Source: Favolaschia claudopus (lineage: Eukaryota > Basidiomycota > Agaricomycetes > Agaricales > Mycenaceae). From it: a stretch of 64,000 bases of DNA. The position numbers and the translations under genes are program-made. This document shows, piece after piece, positions 20,481-35,404 of this stretch (positions are counted from its first letter, which is position 1; each line of letters opens with the position of its first letter). Under the pieces are notes generated by a model. That model did no database searches. It was given only the letters and a program-made list of their open reading frames with translations, and was not told the DNA's origin. The stretch lies in contig JAWWNJ010000086.1 in the NCBI GenBank assembly GCA_037176885.1, forward strand, positions 682,001-746,000. The letters run 5' to 3'.

Positions 20481-21986
20481 TTAGCCAGAATTCTTAGCCC
20501 GAGCACGCCGTCTCGGTTTTGGCCGCTCCGAGTCTTCTCCCCTCTTGACACGTTTCGGTGAAGGTTCGTCTTCAATCTCGTCCTCGGCTGCACGCTTCAC
20601 AATGACTGTGATCGGTGGAGTTGGCTTCACAGTCGAATCCGCAATGCGACGGAAGGTAGGTGGGCGATAGTTTTCATCGTACATTGTGAACTCCCGTTCA
20701 AACTTCGCAAACTTCTCCACTGAAGTTGTAGCGTTGGTGATCTGGCCAATAGCACACGTCATAATGAGGTGCAACACTGGCACTCCATCGAACGTGGAAG
20801 CGATAACTTTCTGGGAGAGGAGATCATCGAGAAGGTCGCCATTGAGGTTTAAAGGTTCCCCGAGTTCGTGTTGGACCACAAGAATCTGGAGGAGCGCAGA
20901 TCCAACGGAAGAGACTCGGATTTTCCATTCAGCTGGGAAAGATTTGTCGTCTGGGTCCAGGTGATGCGTTTGAGAAGCTTCGCAATAGCCAGCGCCTTCA
21001 CCGCATTCTGCTCTGGCGTCGAGCTAAGCCCGATTGTTTTATGCCAGTCAAACGCGATGGAAGACTCGGTGGGAGTCGGGTTAACTCCCCTTTTAGGTCG
21101 TTTCTTCGACTTCTTCGATTCTGCGGCGAAATTGATGTAGTGTTGGACGAGGGGATGAAGGTCAGAGAAGTCGGTAAGAAAGAATAGTTGCAATGGACGG
21201 AATAGCGGAATCGAAGATAGCTTCCAACTGTGGGTTATTGTGGCTGGTGAAGTTTGGGTCTAAATATCGGGGCATGCGGACTTTGGGAAGCTGAAAGGGT
21301 TCAGTTTCATACTAGTATATTGCGAACTTGAAGGGCTTCTCACCTGGGACCTCTTTATCTTTCCTGGTTCCTCGCAAATGTGATACACTGCCTTGCAGAA
21401 TTCACGCGACACAGAGAATTTTTGACCCGCTGAAACTGCATTCTCCACGCAGTCCAGCCAGACGAACTCAAACTCAAGGTTGGTACCCTGCTGCTGGCGA
21501 TCTCGTCTCAAGAAGCGAGCAGGATACCATCGAACACTTCCGTCCTCCAATTTTGACGTACTCGGCGGAGGGAAAAGTACCAATTCCTCGTGTTCGAAGC
21601 TGCATGTCCATTAATTGACGAAAATTCGAAAGAAAGCAAGAGAACGTACAATTTGCATCGCCTGCAAATAAATTCAACGGCGGGATCATGCCAGTTGATT
21701 CCCTTAGGCAAACACCGAATGTGGGACCACCATTTACAATCTGAGCACTGGACCTCGTCGTATTCGTTGTCGCCCTCTGGAAAGAACGCCTCGCAACTTG
21801 TCCCTGCGCACCAAACGGGGCAAACACTCGTAGAGCTGGTAATCTGACTGGAGGATTGAACATCAACATCATCGTCTGCCAACTCGGCGATTGGAGACGG
21901 AAGCTGGAAATTCGGGGGCGCTGGCGGCGTATTGGGTGCTGCATCGTCCTCTGAATCGGAGGAACTCGGCGGGACGCGTGAGCCAT
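20481..21986 (-). pseudogene. PHD-finger gene (copy B, start region shifted)
   Basis: Same gene as 2098-3604. One C is missing just after the ATG (21984-21986, ATGGCTCACGC), which puts that ATG out of frame with the PHD module. The module itself and the rest are unchanged, and an upstream start at 22065 is now in frame. It shares the exon-3 missing base with copy A. Confidence 0.6.
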
Positions 21987-22101
21987 GGGTAGACGCCACG
22001 GCATCGCATTCTTCTTGGGACGCAAAGCGAAATTTCAAAGAGTGATGTGACCGAATGAATTTCAAATACCAATGATGGCGTCATGTACAGTGCTGCATAC
22101 T

Positions 22102-23785
22102 CTACTCGGACTCTGCAGCCTGTGGATCATTGTCCTTCTCCCATTCATCTTCTGGATCCAATGTCTCGTCGCTTTCGTTTCGAATAAACAAGGCTGTATG
22201 ATATAATCTGTCACTGCGAAGATCTATTAAGAAAACTCACACATACCGTCGCCCACTTCGTTTTCAGAGGTTACTGCAGGGTGAGACGATGAGCTGCGTG
22301 ATTGCTCACGTCCAGGATTGACTACGAATAATTTAGCCAACGAAGAAAAGATATGAAAGAAATAGATGGAAATAACACCGGTTGCCTTCTCTTCTTCGGA
22401 GTCGCTTCCACTGCTGGATTCAGCTGGTGTCGCTGTGTTACGTTGCTATATTTTTAAAGGGTAAGATAGTAAGAAAGGAGCACAGAGAATGAAACCAATT
22501 CCGCTGACCAGTTGATCGTACTTGGAGAAGAATTTATCGATTTCCAACGGTTGATGTTTGCAATAGCTGAGCGTGTGTGTGTATTTGGAGTGCGTGTGCG
22601 TCCCGAGGTTGATGAAGTGAGCGCCTCCGCGGAAGATATAAGTCGTTGATTCAACGCCGCACGACTGGAGATGGAGTTTTTGACCACAGAAGCATTTCTT
22701 CGTCAACTGACGATTGAGATCTTCACCACGAATTGCAGGTGCACAGCGAATATCGAATGAACAGGAGTGTGATGCACACACCAATATTCTGATGCACCTC
22801 TGGCTGATTTCCTTCCCTTTCCGCCAGGAAACCGCATGGGGGAGAACCACGCTACCAGGCATTTTCTCGCAGCTCCAGTTCAAGGCCAAGTTTTGCGTGG
22901 CGGTAAATTCTTGTGAGGAGAACGCTGTATAATACTTGGTGTCGAGCCAACCATCCCATGCGCTTGAAGAGAGGCTCTTGCTCGGGTCTTTGAACTCGGT
23001 GGAGCGCGGCATCTGAACAGCTGACGCTAGCAACATGAGTAAATGATATTCTTCGACAAAGTTTCCCGGTACGTACAATTTGAACTTTCGGCTTGATTTA
23101 TTGACATTGTCGGTCTATCTCGCGGGTCACTGTGACGCTCAGGGAGGGATGGCGCTACAAAACTCAGTGGATTAATTAACGATGGGTTGACTATACATAC
23201 ATCTCGAGACAATTGTTTGATTATGTTCGTTCCCGTCATTGGGACCTGAAAAATTCGACTGAGACAAGAAATAGAACCCAGATCTTGACCTACTACTGAG
23301 GGGGTAATCGGCGTCTGTTATCCGCACAAAACCAATTTGCACCCCTTTTCGCAATTATTAGCAAATCATATCTCAAACGGCAGACGCTGACCTTCAAGAT
23401 CATACAACGGAACGAGGCGGTCATTGGGCTCATTAGATAAAATAGATAGATATGCGGAGATCCATTTGACGGCGGTGATGATTCGCGTGAGGTTTGTAGC
23501 GACGAGACAAATAACAAGAGCGATGTAGATTGTGTCCGGCATGCTGTATATGAGCGTAGGAGACAAGAGAGCGCCAAATAGAGCCCCACAGGGATCCCAA
23601 TAAGCAAACATGTTAACAAGCGGTTCAAGTTACCGCGAAAAGCAGCCAACAAAGCCAGACACAAAGATTTCCAGAAAGACGAAGCCGAAAACGAAGTTGC
23701 CGACAACAAATGACATTCGACTTGAGATTGGGACAAGCAAAACTAGGAGAAATTTGGAGAATACAGCGGTGAAACAGCCGCTCAT
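22102..23785 (-). CDS. Membrane plus Cys/His-domain gene (copy B, intact reading)
   Basis: Same gene as 3720-5407. Here GGTAGCG replaces GGTAAGCG in exon 6, so the coding frame runs unbroken through the linker and the zinc domain (a 210-codon open frame, 22446-23078). A missing base at 23064 falls in the predicted 57-nt intron and should be harmless. This is the best copy for predicting the protein. Confidence 0.62.
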
Positions 23786-24248
23786 ACTGTGAGCGCCGAC
23801 TCGAAGTAAAGCGGGCACTCGACGCGAAGTCAGAGTGAATGGTCGTGGTAGAAGACAAGAAAAGAGAGAAGCACGATGAAGGGATGCCGTTCCGCCTGCC
23901 GCTGCCAGCATTCATCACCGCCAAATCACCGCGGGCGCCTAAAGTCAACCTAAAGTTGGCTTTGGTTCTCACCGTCGACAGCGGACTCTCACCCGACTCT
24001 CACCTTAAGCAATTCCACCTCGATCTCAAAATTCATCGGCAAGTATTGATCTCCAGTGCAATCCACTTCCACTTTCGAACATCTACGAGGATCTAATCAG
24101 CTCAATTGTACAGCTTAAGCCAAGACCACATCAAGTAATCTTCTATTGACTATCAACACTACTTGGGCTTAATAGCAGAGCTTTTGGGAATACTTCTGCG
24201 TGAAAACTCGTGAATTTATCACTCTGCCGCATTGGTTTGGAATATATT

Positions 24249-24451
24249 AGCGGGTTTGTGCAAAGCGACCCGGGTCGCTTTGGGACCGCTCAGATCTCCA
24301 CAACGAGCAGCCTCAGGTGTGAGGTCCCAGCGACCTAGGAATGCCCCCAGGGCGATACTCTCTTAGGTCGCTTGGAGCTCATACCTGGCATCTGTTGTTG
24401 CGGAGATCTGAGCGGTTGAAAAGCGACCTGGGTCGCTCGCACAAACTCCCT
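24249..24451. mobile_element. Fold-back element, ATT-flanked family (copy B)
   Basis: Same as 5871-6072, with one extra C inside. Confidence 0.75.
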
Positions 24452-24729
24452 ATTATAAAATCCCGGGCTTTGACTATTACATCGACAATGTTCGGAAGAT
24501 AACTCTGCCGCGATTTCAAAGGGCAGCATCGGGCACCACGACGAATTCTTCACATATTGGTGAGTGACTCCCATTTTTGCTTTTTGCAAAGTCAATGTGC
24601 ACATTGACGCAGGCAGGGACGTAGGTGGCTGTGTATTAAGCGCCGATGTTGAGATCACTAACGGTTCATGTACCATTGCCGAACGATGTATTTAAGGGTC
24701 TACTATACCTCTACTGACTACCCAACACA

Positions 24730-25026
24730 ATGCTCAGCACCTTGGGTGAGTTCAACCATGGCATAAAATTCTATTGACATCTCACTGACGCAAACTGACA
24801 TTGCGTGCGTCAAAATGTCAACATGTCAATGCATTTACAATGCATTGTCAAAATATCTTTGCCCATATGTTATGCAGGCAGTGTTGCAGAAGGTCTCGGT
24901 GATACTTACATTTTCAACAAGAATTTCATTGAAGATGACATGTACAACAAGCCTACGGGAGGGGAAATCAAACAGAGGGCTGCAAATGAGAATTGGGTGA
25001 TCTCCAACCACGGCCACGGGAATTAA
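24730..25026 (+). CDS. Small spliced gene, 54 aa (copy B)
   Basis: Identical to 6351-6647, with the same TATA-like box and intron. Confidence 0.5.
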
Positions 25027-26285
25027 AAGGAAAAATTAGGCCCGAGAAGATCTGGACGAGTGGGACGTCCTCATTGGATTATTTAATCTTACTTTCTGCA
25101 AGGGGGATAGGTAACAAGCCACGGGACGCGAGGAACCAACCATATAGGTTGGTGACGAGCGTCCTGGGGGTGCAGTCTCAGATCCTGCCAATGTAAACAG
25201 GTTTGCAGCTGTAGGAAAACATGAGGGACAGCGAGCTATGATTCTGAAATTTGAACTGCTGAGACTGAGATTTCGTTCATCTGGTAAACAAGATCATTTG
25301 CCTCCGTGCGGAGCACGGGTTCATGCTAGTTCTCATCGATTCAACTCGTTTTCTTTTCTGTGCCCCTTTTCTGTGGTCGGACCTTTCGCAGTCGCTCCCT
25401 CATTGACACCACTGTTGCTGCCGCCCTTTCCATCTACACCAGCCAGCTCATGGATTTCACCACACAGTACGAGTGGTCCGCAGTCTTGTGTTACCAGTGG
25501 CACCTGCGCTGGTCCTCATCCCACTTCAGAATGCCGTTGCCCCCAATGCCAAACCCTGCAAATCTGGCAAACAGTGCCCCCATATTGTCCCGAAATGCGC
25601 TCTGCGTGGCTATGGTAGTAAACACTCAGCTACGGCGGCCGAGTGCCCTGTCCGTCAGATACTCTTCCGTCGCATCGAGGATGAACTTTCTGCCTCTGGG
25701 TCCTTCTTTGCTGGTATGCAAAGTGAGCACCGAGGCGAGTCCGTTTAACACTTATTCCCCTCCCCTCATGCCCCTTCTCTCTCTCACGTACAATCAACCG
25801 TACCTGGACTTCCGCTCCTAGAATGAACCGTACCATACTCTCAAGTTTGTCCCAACATGATCATTTTCTCATGGCCTCGCATTTTTGTTCATTGCTTCGT
25901 TCGTTTCGGGAATGGGACAGCCACATAGATGTGGGTGTGGGGAACACACAGCGGCGATGAGCCTTCGCCGCTGGCGCCCAGGTCGTGGGGTGATGGGATG
26001 CGGGAAGATGAACCCAAAAAGAGACGCCCAGACGAGGGGATCCCACAGGCCCACGGCTAACCCAAAACAGAAGGCGGCTTTGAATTGAATACGGGAGTGG
26101 CAAGATTGCGTTTTGGGACAAACAGCTTCGGAAATGCGCTGCCGTGATGGAGTCAAGACGTATAGGGGAACGGAGGGGAGCAGGGGGTACGTCTTTCATT
26201 TCGGCAGGTTCAACAGGTGTAACATTGGCAGACTCATCATACAAACATGCGAAACGATTAGGAGACGCGATCGAGGGCGTACCGC

Positions 26286-27406
26286 TCACTCGTCGCGTGG
26301 GAGAAAACCCTGCTCTTCCTCGGCGACTACAGACTCCGGCTCACGGAGCGAGTCGGTGGTGGCAACCCGAGCCACCAGTTCGGAGAGGAGCTCGGACCCA
26401 AGCTGACGTATGACCTCGTCAAGGACATCAGCGGCTCGGACGTCAGCCGGGGTGGGGCAATCCCGGGCCAGGTGTGGACCGCCGCATCGGTAGCAGCCAC
26501 GGGGAGGTCCTCTCCCGGAGCGCGTGCGATCAACGTCCATGGGGACTACCTGCGGAGGAGCAGGAGCTGGCCGAGGAGGAGGCGCAGGGACAACAGGGAA
26601 GACACCTGCTGGACGTGAGCGAGCGGCTGGCGGAGCTGAGGGGGCTTTCGGGAGAAGCCCAGCAGCACGAGCCCGCACGTGCGATTCGTACTGGCGGTAC
26701 GCTCGGGTCCGCCAAGCCATGTAGTCGCGGAGGTCTGGGGGGTCGCTGGACGAGGTGATGGCCGCATTGATGGCAGGGTCAAGGCCAGAGCGGAACTTGG
26801 TGACCTTGACCAACGCGTCAGCAAACCCAGCAAGGTCGAAGAGGTCTTCAAAGTCATCAGTGTACTTGAAGACATCCCGGGAGCCCATATAGTATGCCCT
26901 AGACTCGAGTTTGTGTAGGGCGTGGTCCTGCTCGTCTCCTCGACAAAGCGTGAGCAGAACTCCTTGGTGAAGGCGTCCCAGGTGAGGAAGGGGAAAGGGG
27001 TTTTGATGGACATGCGCTCAGCCCATTTTTGCGCAGAGTCTTTGGACATAAAGGACATGGTGAAACGCACTGCCTTTTCCTCGGACATCTCGCCACCTTC
27101 GACAAACGCCTCCGGAACCAGTCGGATGTAAGTCCGAGCTGAGTGAAGGAAGGCCCGGCCAGCCGAGCGGTCGCCGTCAAAGACGAAAGGGGGGTTCGGT
27201 CGAAGGACCGTTTTTGCTGCCGGGGTGAGGTTGGCAAAGAGTCCTGGACTCTCGGCCGGAGGCTCTGGAGGAGCGGCAGGGGTCGGAGCAGTAGTAGTGG
27301 AAGGATTGGCAGCAGTTTGAAAAAGCTCGACCAGACGGTCAACAGTCCTCTCGAGCCTATCCATCCGCTCGGCGGCGGCTGCAGCAGCGGCGGCAGAGTC
27401 GGTCAT
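26286..27406 (-). pseudogene. gag: Gag (copy B, frameshifted)
   Basis: Same as 7906-9027, but one T is missing near 26935 (CTCGTCTCC instead of CTCGTTCTCC). The frame breaks between the capsid-like part and the zinc-knuckle part. The flanks are unchanged. Confidence 0.8.
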
Positions 27407-28623
27407 GGTGGGTTCTAGAGAGGGGGAGGAGGGGGCAAGATTCGCGGTTTGCGCGTCCGAGACAGCAGAGGAGGAGTCCGACGAAGCAAGCGTCTGAAAA
27501 ATCGCCAAAGCGCGCAATCTTGACCAGTTAATCCCTTGGAGCCTTTCTGCTGCTGTAAGGGCAACCTTTAGGACCCAGATGTCTCGAGGGTCTAGCGAGG
27601 GAGAATCCAAAGTTAATTAAGAAGCTACTAAGAATACATCACAGCGCACCTAGCGAGGGAGAATCCAAAGAGAAGAAAGGCTGAGGATTCCCACGCTAGG
27701 TGCAGTAAACATATAGTAACTAGTTCCCACAAGCTCGGAGCGATCGGCAATGATCCCGGGCCAAGTCACATGCCTTACTCCACGATGACATAGGGCTTTG
27801 GGGATTTGACAGGAAAGTGGGAAATCTGCAAGAGGCCTGCGTCATAGGTGGCTGTGTAGTGCCAAAAGGGGGAGTTCCCCTGACAGTAACGGAATCTTGT
27901 TTGTGGAACTCGACCTCAGAAAGTGGTGTTCGAACGCTAAAAGCAAACAATTATAGTCTTATTCAGAGCCCAAAACAGTCAAAATCGAACTCAACAGTAG
28001 TTGCCGCACATACCGAGGCGCCCGGCACTGCGGGGCAATCATCTACCCAAAATGGAAAAATCTTTGAACCCTGGGTTTCTGCACAAAGGTTAACCGGGGT
28101 TTCTGAATAGAATTATCCCAGCCGATGACAGAAATCAAAAGTCAAAGTCAACCGCGGCCTTCCGGCCAACCGTACTACTTACTGTACCTCCCTGTATGGG
28201 AGCAAACGTCACGGTAACGGTGGGGTCGGTTGTGTTGCCTCTTTTTGAGGTGGTCATGGTCACGGTTGAGGCCGATGCCTTGAAAAAATCGTGACACAGC
28301 ACGAAGAAAAAGTTTTCTGCCTGGGACATACGTCACAGTTGAGTCTGTGCTTACCTTGTGTGCTGCTTATTAGCCGGCATCCTCGAAATTGTAGTGAATT
28401 CGACAATTTGTCTTCCCGAGTTTTTTGAGCGAGATGGTTGCCTCCTTTGGCAACGGTCACGGCTCACGGCGGGTCGGTTGCCTGAAAACAAGGCAACCGT
28501 TTTGTCACGGTCCCTCGACGGTTGCTTCCATACCAGGGAGGTACGGTACGGCACGTGGCTGTCATTGCGGGGGGAGTGGGGGGAAGGCAAAGGGCTTTTC
28601 TCGAGCAAGTCGGCGGACTAGTA

Positions 28624-28880
28624 CTGTACTAATCCGACCGTTTGTTCACTGGGTGTCACCCGTCACCCAAATTGTTCATTGGACAAGTTGTTCACAACAC
28701 GTCAATCACATCAAAATTACCATATATGGTAGGCCGGCATTGCTCGGCAGATGCCGGCCGGAGATTTTTTCGATTTCTTGCCCTTCTTGGGCGTCCCCGT
28801 CACCCGTCACCCTGTTCAAAATTGTTCAGTTCACAACCCGGCGTCACGCATAACGTGAACAACCGGTCGGATTAGTACAG
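28624..28880. mobile_element. TA-flanked inverted-repeat element, family 3 (copy B)
   Basis: Same as 10247-10503. Confidence 0.75.
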
Positions 28881-29087
28881 TAACCTTAAGTACAGTGCGG
28901 CGGGGTCTGATGCCACCCCCAAAAAAAAGAACAGCCCATTTCTGGAACTTTTGATGCAAGTCGAGTACTACAGAGTAGAGTTTGGATTAGGGCCCCATCA
29001 TTCTTTGGGGGGTGGCCCAAGGGTGGCCCGGCAAGACGTATTGATCACGTGTCAGTGACAAGAGTTGAACCATCCAAGAACCATCGC

Positions 29088-29624
29088 ATGTCGTCTTTCG
29101 TGAACCCCCTCGCCGACTTTGCGGTGCAATGGAAGTCGTTGTCGAAGACAATCCAGGATCCCGCATGTTCCGCCATGGGCCAGACCCTTGATCAACTTAT
29201 TGATATCGCAAACCGCGTTCTGACTCTTTGCAACCGAGGCCCGAGGAGCTGATGCCCACAACCATGCCAGCACTCGTAGCCTTCCACGCCGTTTTTTACG
29301 AACTGCCCGGCTGTCTTGGCACTGCTCGGCGATTTTGCGAGTTATATGACACTTGGCTCGCCCAAGGCACCGAATTCTGTGCTGCAGTCAGACCTCATTT
29401 GCTAATTATCCTACATAATTGGTTTAACGATCACTGCAGTGCCGCACACAACACCACTTGAAAACATGCTCAAAATGCAAAGCAGTATATTACTGTGGCG
29501 TGGAATGCCAGAGGGAAGATTGGGTAAAACAGCATAGGCGAGAGTGTGAAGTGCTAAAAGGTTATGTATCATCATCATGTGTTCTTTCTTGTTCACTAAC
29601 TTTGATTAAGACGCCAGTCGATGA
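29088..29624 (+). pseudogene. MYND zinc-finger protein (copy B)
   Basis: Identical to 10711-11247, with the same two frame breaks. Confidence 0.6.
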
Positions 29625-30110
29625 TACAGATGGACGGTTGAATGCACGCAACCATTAGTCTCTAGTCTCGTAAACCCAGACGTTCCTGCGTACTTAATCC
29701 TTGCTTAATCCGAGCCGTATATAGTTCGCCCTTAATCACCTCCGACCCAACCTGCGACGTCCAGCCCACCCAGCGCTCCTCCATCACATAAGCGACCCCG
29801 CCTTTATCACGACGCGTGTGTCGGGAGCGACACCCCGCTCGGTCGGCCAGACTCGCCCCTCATCCATCGCAGCTCCCTGCTTCTCAGTACTCCCGAAAGG
29901 GAGGCAATGAGCCGGGAGATGGATGAGATGCTCCGTGAGGGCTCTCGAAGCTCAGCTTCGGCAGCTGCCAATGTACACATCAGGCAGCGAGAACATCCCC
30001 CGACACCCTTCGCCCCACGCAAGCGCTTGACGAGAAGATTGCAATTAAAACTCGTTCTTTTAAAAATAACAATACATTTTTTTCCACAACTCCATTATTT
30101 GAGTGATCTA

Positions 30111-30385
30111 CTAGTACTGGTCCTCGTCACCCTCTTCTTCGCCATTTCCCGCGTTTCCGGTATTATCAGCACCGCCCATCTCAACGTCCTCCTCGACCTC
30201 AGCATTCCTGACTGCGTCCAACGCCGCATTCAGGTCCCCAGCACTCGCACCGACATCCATCTCTTTCACAGCACCGAGGCTCGTTTCGCTCTCTGGGAAG
30301 ATTTCTTCGTCCCATTCCGTGAAAAGCGCGAGAACGGGCTTAGAGCGACTACGAAGCCCCTCGAGAAGGTAACGAAGAATCGAAT
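30111..30385 (-). CDS. C-terminal exon of an unknown acidic protein (copy B)
   Basis: Identical to 11734-12008. Confidence 0.5.
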
Positions 30386-31003
30386 CTTAGCAAGAATAAG
30401 TATGACGGTATTTATCGTCAAAAATTATTCACGTAACTTTTGTGCACAATACACATTGCACCACGCATGATTATTGGCCCGTGTGCACAGCTCCCAGCAC
30501 GATTTGCTGGTGAACTTACCAGTGTTGACTTCTCAAGATCATCATTTTGAGGGCTACAAGCCCCAAATTAATGCTCCATGACAGTAGAGCCGGCACCGGC
30601 AATCCATCAGCGGAGTTTAAGTACAGTGGTGGCAAATAGAAATTGCCATGGCTTTTTGGTGAAAATCTGGCTGTATACTTCACCGAATGACCTCAAATAA
30701 GATGTAGAGATGGGTATGTGATACTTCTGTACCTCTTAGACCACTCAAAAATATATCATGCCCTGAGAACGCATCAATCTCAGAATTTCTCATTTCGAAG
30801 TCTCAGAAAGAGTGACTCTTCGCTTCTCCCGCTGCGAATCGTTTTGCCCGCTACGTTCTCGCTAGACAATCTAGTAGTTCGTCCCGCTCAAATGTAGCGA
30901 CCTTGATTGATTGAAGCTTGCACAAGTATTCTGAGGGACGATACGTGCTCCCGCCACCCCGAACACACACACACACACATTGTATTGGATTAGATTTGTG
31001 ATT

Positions 31004-32011
31004 TTATATTTCGGTATATTTCACGCCTACACCCACACGCACCGTTTCACCGCTAGCGTCACATATTGCGCGGATGAGATCCCTCAGTGACGGAGCCGAG
31101 GGAAGATTGCTGATGAGTTCCAGGAAGCCGCACTGAGCACGATTTTCAGATGGTAGACCGAGATAGACGGCGACCTGAGTTTCAGTTGCCGGTGGGGAGG
31201 GACTGACAGCAGGGGGAATAGGTGGGGCAGGTGTGCGGCGCAAATGTTCACGCTCCCGCAGAGCAGCGAGACTCCCGTTTCCCGCTCTGGAAGGTGGTGC
31301 GACTGCGAGAACTGGATTTGGGTTGACTGGTGGGAACAGCTGGTTCAGATCGGAATCAGATTCGCGGTGCGTTGATGGGAAATCCAGTGCGTTCGGAGAG
31401 CCCGTTGTAAGCGGAAATCCGAGCGAACTACTCGCAAAAGAGGTTGAACGAGAAATTGGATAGCGAGCACGCGGAGAATGAACAGTAGGGTAATGATGTG
31501 AAGTCCTGTCGTGCATTCGAGCGCCTTCTGCCGGAGAAGGATTGGTTGAAATTGGCGCCAAGGGGTAAGACGGTGAGCTGGGGAGCGCATTCTCGAGAAA
31601 GTCCAGCCCAGGTGCGTTCATGAAGTGATGAATGCTGGCCTCGACTTCTGGGTTCAAAGTTACAGTGAGATCTTCGCCCAGAGGCTCCTCAGGCCAATTA
31701 TCGAAGTCCAACTCGCTTTGTGAGTTATTAGAAAACAGCTGATCAAAAATAATGTAGCACGCACGGTACAGAATCTCCTGCCTCTGAATGCTCGACAACC
31801 ACTTTCATGTTATCATCGACCTCATCTATTCCAACTCAGAAATGAGACAAATATTAACGCAAGATGATTTACCCTCCACTTGAGGAACAGAGTTGAGCTC
31901 GTCTGAGCGTAGGCGATAATGAGGGGTACGAGATCGTTGTGGCAGGGGGCAAACTGGAGATGGAGCCTCTCCATTGAGCCGGCGACTGTGTTGGGTGGGA
32001 GCATGGCTCAT
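31004..32011 (-). CDS. Unknown 303-aa Ser/Pro-rich protein (copy B)
   Basis: Identical to 12627-13634, with all splice sites intact. Confidence 0.65.
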
Positions 32012-32117
32012 TGCGCACAGTGAAGAACACTCAAAGACGATTATATAGCAGTACTGGAAGTTTTCACATATATTTCAAATGAGCTCGGGTAAAGTACCGA
32101 AACATCGTAGCACTAAT

Positions 32118-34502
32118 CTACGACGAAGTGTAGGCATTCTGGGAAGCCAGAAGTTGAGCATGAAAGAGGCGACCAAAAGTAGTGTCCTTCCCTGCCTCTG
32201 CATTTTCTGAGATGAGAAGGTGGCGAAGACGAGCGTTGTTGGTGATAGAGAAAGCTTTGAAGCAGGAGCGGAAGTCGATGACGACGTCTGGCCCCAAATC
32301 GTCATTCCCCGCCGCATCAACGGTGGGGTAGGCTTCGGAATAGTCATGTGTGATGAGGCACTGTGAAGAAAAAACTAAATATCAGAAGTAATTGCGCGAA
32401 AGGCAAAATTTGCTCGCCTTGATTCTCCAACCCGCAGGTCTTACAGGCAGAAGGATCGATCCAGTAGTGACAGAGAGGAAGAGACGAGCACGGAAAACAG
32501 AGTCGGGAGCCGTGAACTCGGGGTCGATCAGTGCGCGTATCACACCGTCCAGGTCCCGGGGATGGCCGCGCTCCAACAAGTAGTGGGAGACGAAATGCTC
32601 AATGAGCGCCACCATCTCAATGTTATCCCCCCAGGGATTGACTTCCGGACTGGTTTCATTGTAGTCGATGAACCGTAGAATGTCGGCAGGAGATTTGAGC
32701 TGCCGGTCAAAGGCAGCCTTGATCAGCTCCAGACACGGTGTCACAAACCACTGCGTGCGACGGAGATGAGAGGATATAAATCCTATGGATGTGACACTCA
32801 CCTCGAGTATATGATGAGGACGGTCTTGTCCTCCGAAAGGCTCCACAACAGCATTATCACCCATTCCAAAATAGTCTGGATGGTGCTCGATATCGGCAGT
32901 GCCAAGTGTCGCATAGCTAACAATGGAGTCCGAAATCCCCTGATGCTCCCCCTCTGGGAAGATTTAACACAGCCATCAAAAGCTCACATTCTCGCACGAA
33001 GTCCAAACAAACCCTGCTCCCCAAGGTGTGCGTTCTCAATGGTCGGCCGGGCCAAAAGAAACTGTTCATTGATCGCTTCTTTCAATTTAAGAGTGGTGGG
33101 GCGAGAGCAGAGCCAAAAACACAGTGTGATGAGGGCTCGTGCGCCTTCATCTACCGTGCTCGCAACGACGACAATGTGGTCATCTATCTCCCGAGGTGCC
33201 TGGACATGATTTTGCCACGCCGTTAGAGTGGAAGGGCCAGACCCGGGCATGTTGAGAAGTCAGACATTGTTGAAAAAACATCTGCAATTAAACTTGCCTT
33301 GACACTGACAGGGGCTTGTCTCATTATGGATGGGAGAAGTGGGCCGGGAACGAACACTGCAGTGGTTGAAATCGGGACGGCATCGGCCGCGGCCTACTGC
33401 ACCGAAATTTCACCCAAGAACAACGAAAAAGAGTGGTGATTCCTACCTGCTGCCACTGCTGGCGAGCCGCAGATCGAGTGATCATCTATTTTATCTCGGA
33501 AGCAATTACTGTAAACAGCGAGGAAAGAAATACATACTTGCAATCGTGGAGCGGCAGGAGCAGAATGTGACTCGGTGCCGCTGTCACTGCGGTAAGGAGA
33601 ATCCTGTATTTCGATAATAGTTTGAGAGCTGGAGGGAGTATGACTGAAAAGAAGTTGAACTCACCTCATCGATCAACATGGTAGGAAACTATGATACGAG
33701 CAAGATAGAATAAGCATAACATGCAATAGTGCGAACTGTATACATACCTCGTCATCGCTATCGGGAACCTCAAGAATCTCGGGCGAGACTTGGCGAACAG
33801 ATTCCGGCTCGGGGGTGGTCAGCCTTGTACATCCCTTTCCGCACTCGGGGCTTGGATCTCCACTGAGGGACGCGATGATCGAGTGGAGAACACGCCGCCC
33901 AAAGCAGCGGTGGGGAAGAACATAGTCTGGAAGACGACTAGTCGGGCCAAATAAGCAGTCGATCGGCGCAAAGAGATTCCGGTTACGAGGGGCTTTGGAA
34001 GCATTGGTAAGTTCTCGTCATAAGTCATATCCCACTCAACGACGCACCGAGAAAAATAAATACACCATCGCCAAGATTGTTGGGAGTATGACTGTAAGGG
34101 GCGCTCCGGAGCGCCTGCAAGGTAAACGTAAATCGTGTGAGAGATTTGGGATCCTCGACCCAGGTTCGCCCGTTAGCGCTAGATTAAGTCATAAATAGGA
34201 TAAATTGGACACCAACACTAAGCTCACCGTCCGCGCGGACCAAGGAGGACGTAAGAAATCGTGTTGGGACTAGGGATAGTAGCCGTAAGAGCTGGGGCGA
34301 CATAATCGATGTTGTTGGCAGCACATTGATCCCGGAAAGCAAGCTCGATAGCTTCAAAGATTGGTCCGGTTGTTGAGACGTCGACGGTGAAAACTAGGCC
34401 CGCAGTTTTAAGAGTGGTTTGAACGTTTTCATTCTCCTCTGCGCTCTTCCAGAAAAAACGCGGAGAAAGATCGAGAGTGTCGTTAAAATCCGAGGTGTCG
34501 AT
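32118..34502 (-). pseudogene. Large multi-exon unknown protein (copy B)
   Basis: Same gene. One T is missing near 32924 (AACAATGG for AACAATTGG), which shifts the exon equivalent to 14426-14564. It also lacks one base in the intron before the last exon. The other breaks are shared with copy A. Confidence 0.5.
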
Positions 34503-34953
34503 CTAACAGAAGCACTTGGTGTGTCCGTATTTGTGACATCCCCAGCACTGGGAGATGCGAAGATGCGGGAAGCCACGAGCGACGGTGGGACTAGCTAGTG
34601 GAACACAGGATGATGCGGCCGCGTGAGAGCGCAAGATCGACCTTTTCGCGTGACTGGAGAAGGAAATATACAAAACCGGCACGTTTTGGCTTACGCCCGC
34701 TGGCCACGATGGCGGCTGTCTGCGATTCGGAAGGCGGGCGATTGACCCAAGTTGGGAGACTGGTGACTGGGCCCAAATCTGGATTCCGGATCTCAAACTC
34801 GCGCTTCAACTCTCCCATGTCTGCAACCTCATCAAACGGCACTCCGTTCACCTGAAGGTGGCCATGTAATGAAGCTGGCCCGACAGGTAGGTTAGGGCCG
34901 GGATAGGAGTAAACAGTTGGCCTTCGTAACTGTGGGAATTGAAGTGACTGCAA
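34503..34953 (-). pseudogene. LINE ORF1 relic (copy B)
   Basis: Identical to 16128-16578. Confidence 0.85.
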
Positions 34954-34968
34954 CTAGGCCGGTAAAAC

Positions 34969-35364
<396 letters not shown>

Positions 35365-35404
35365 CTACCAGGACGGCAAGCAGCAAAGTCAGCATCCATC
35401 CTTC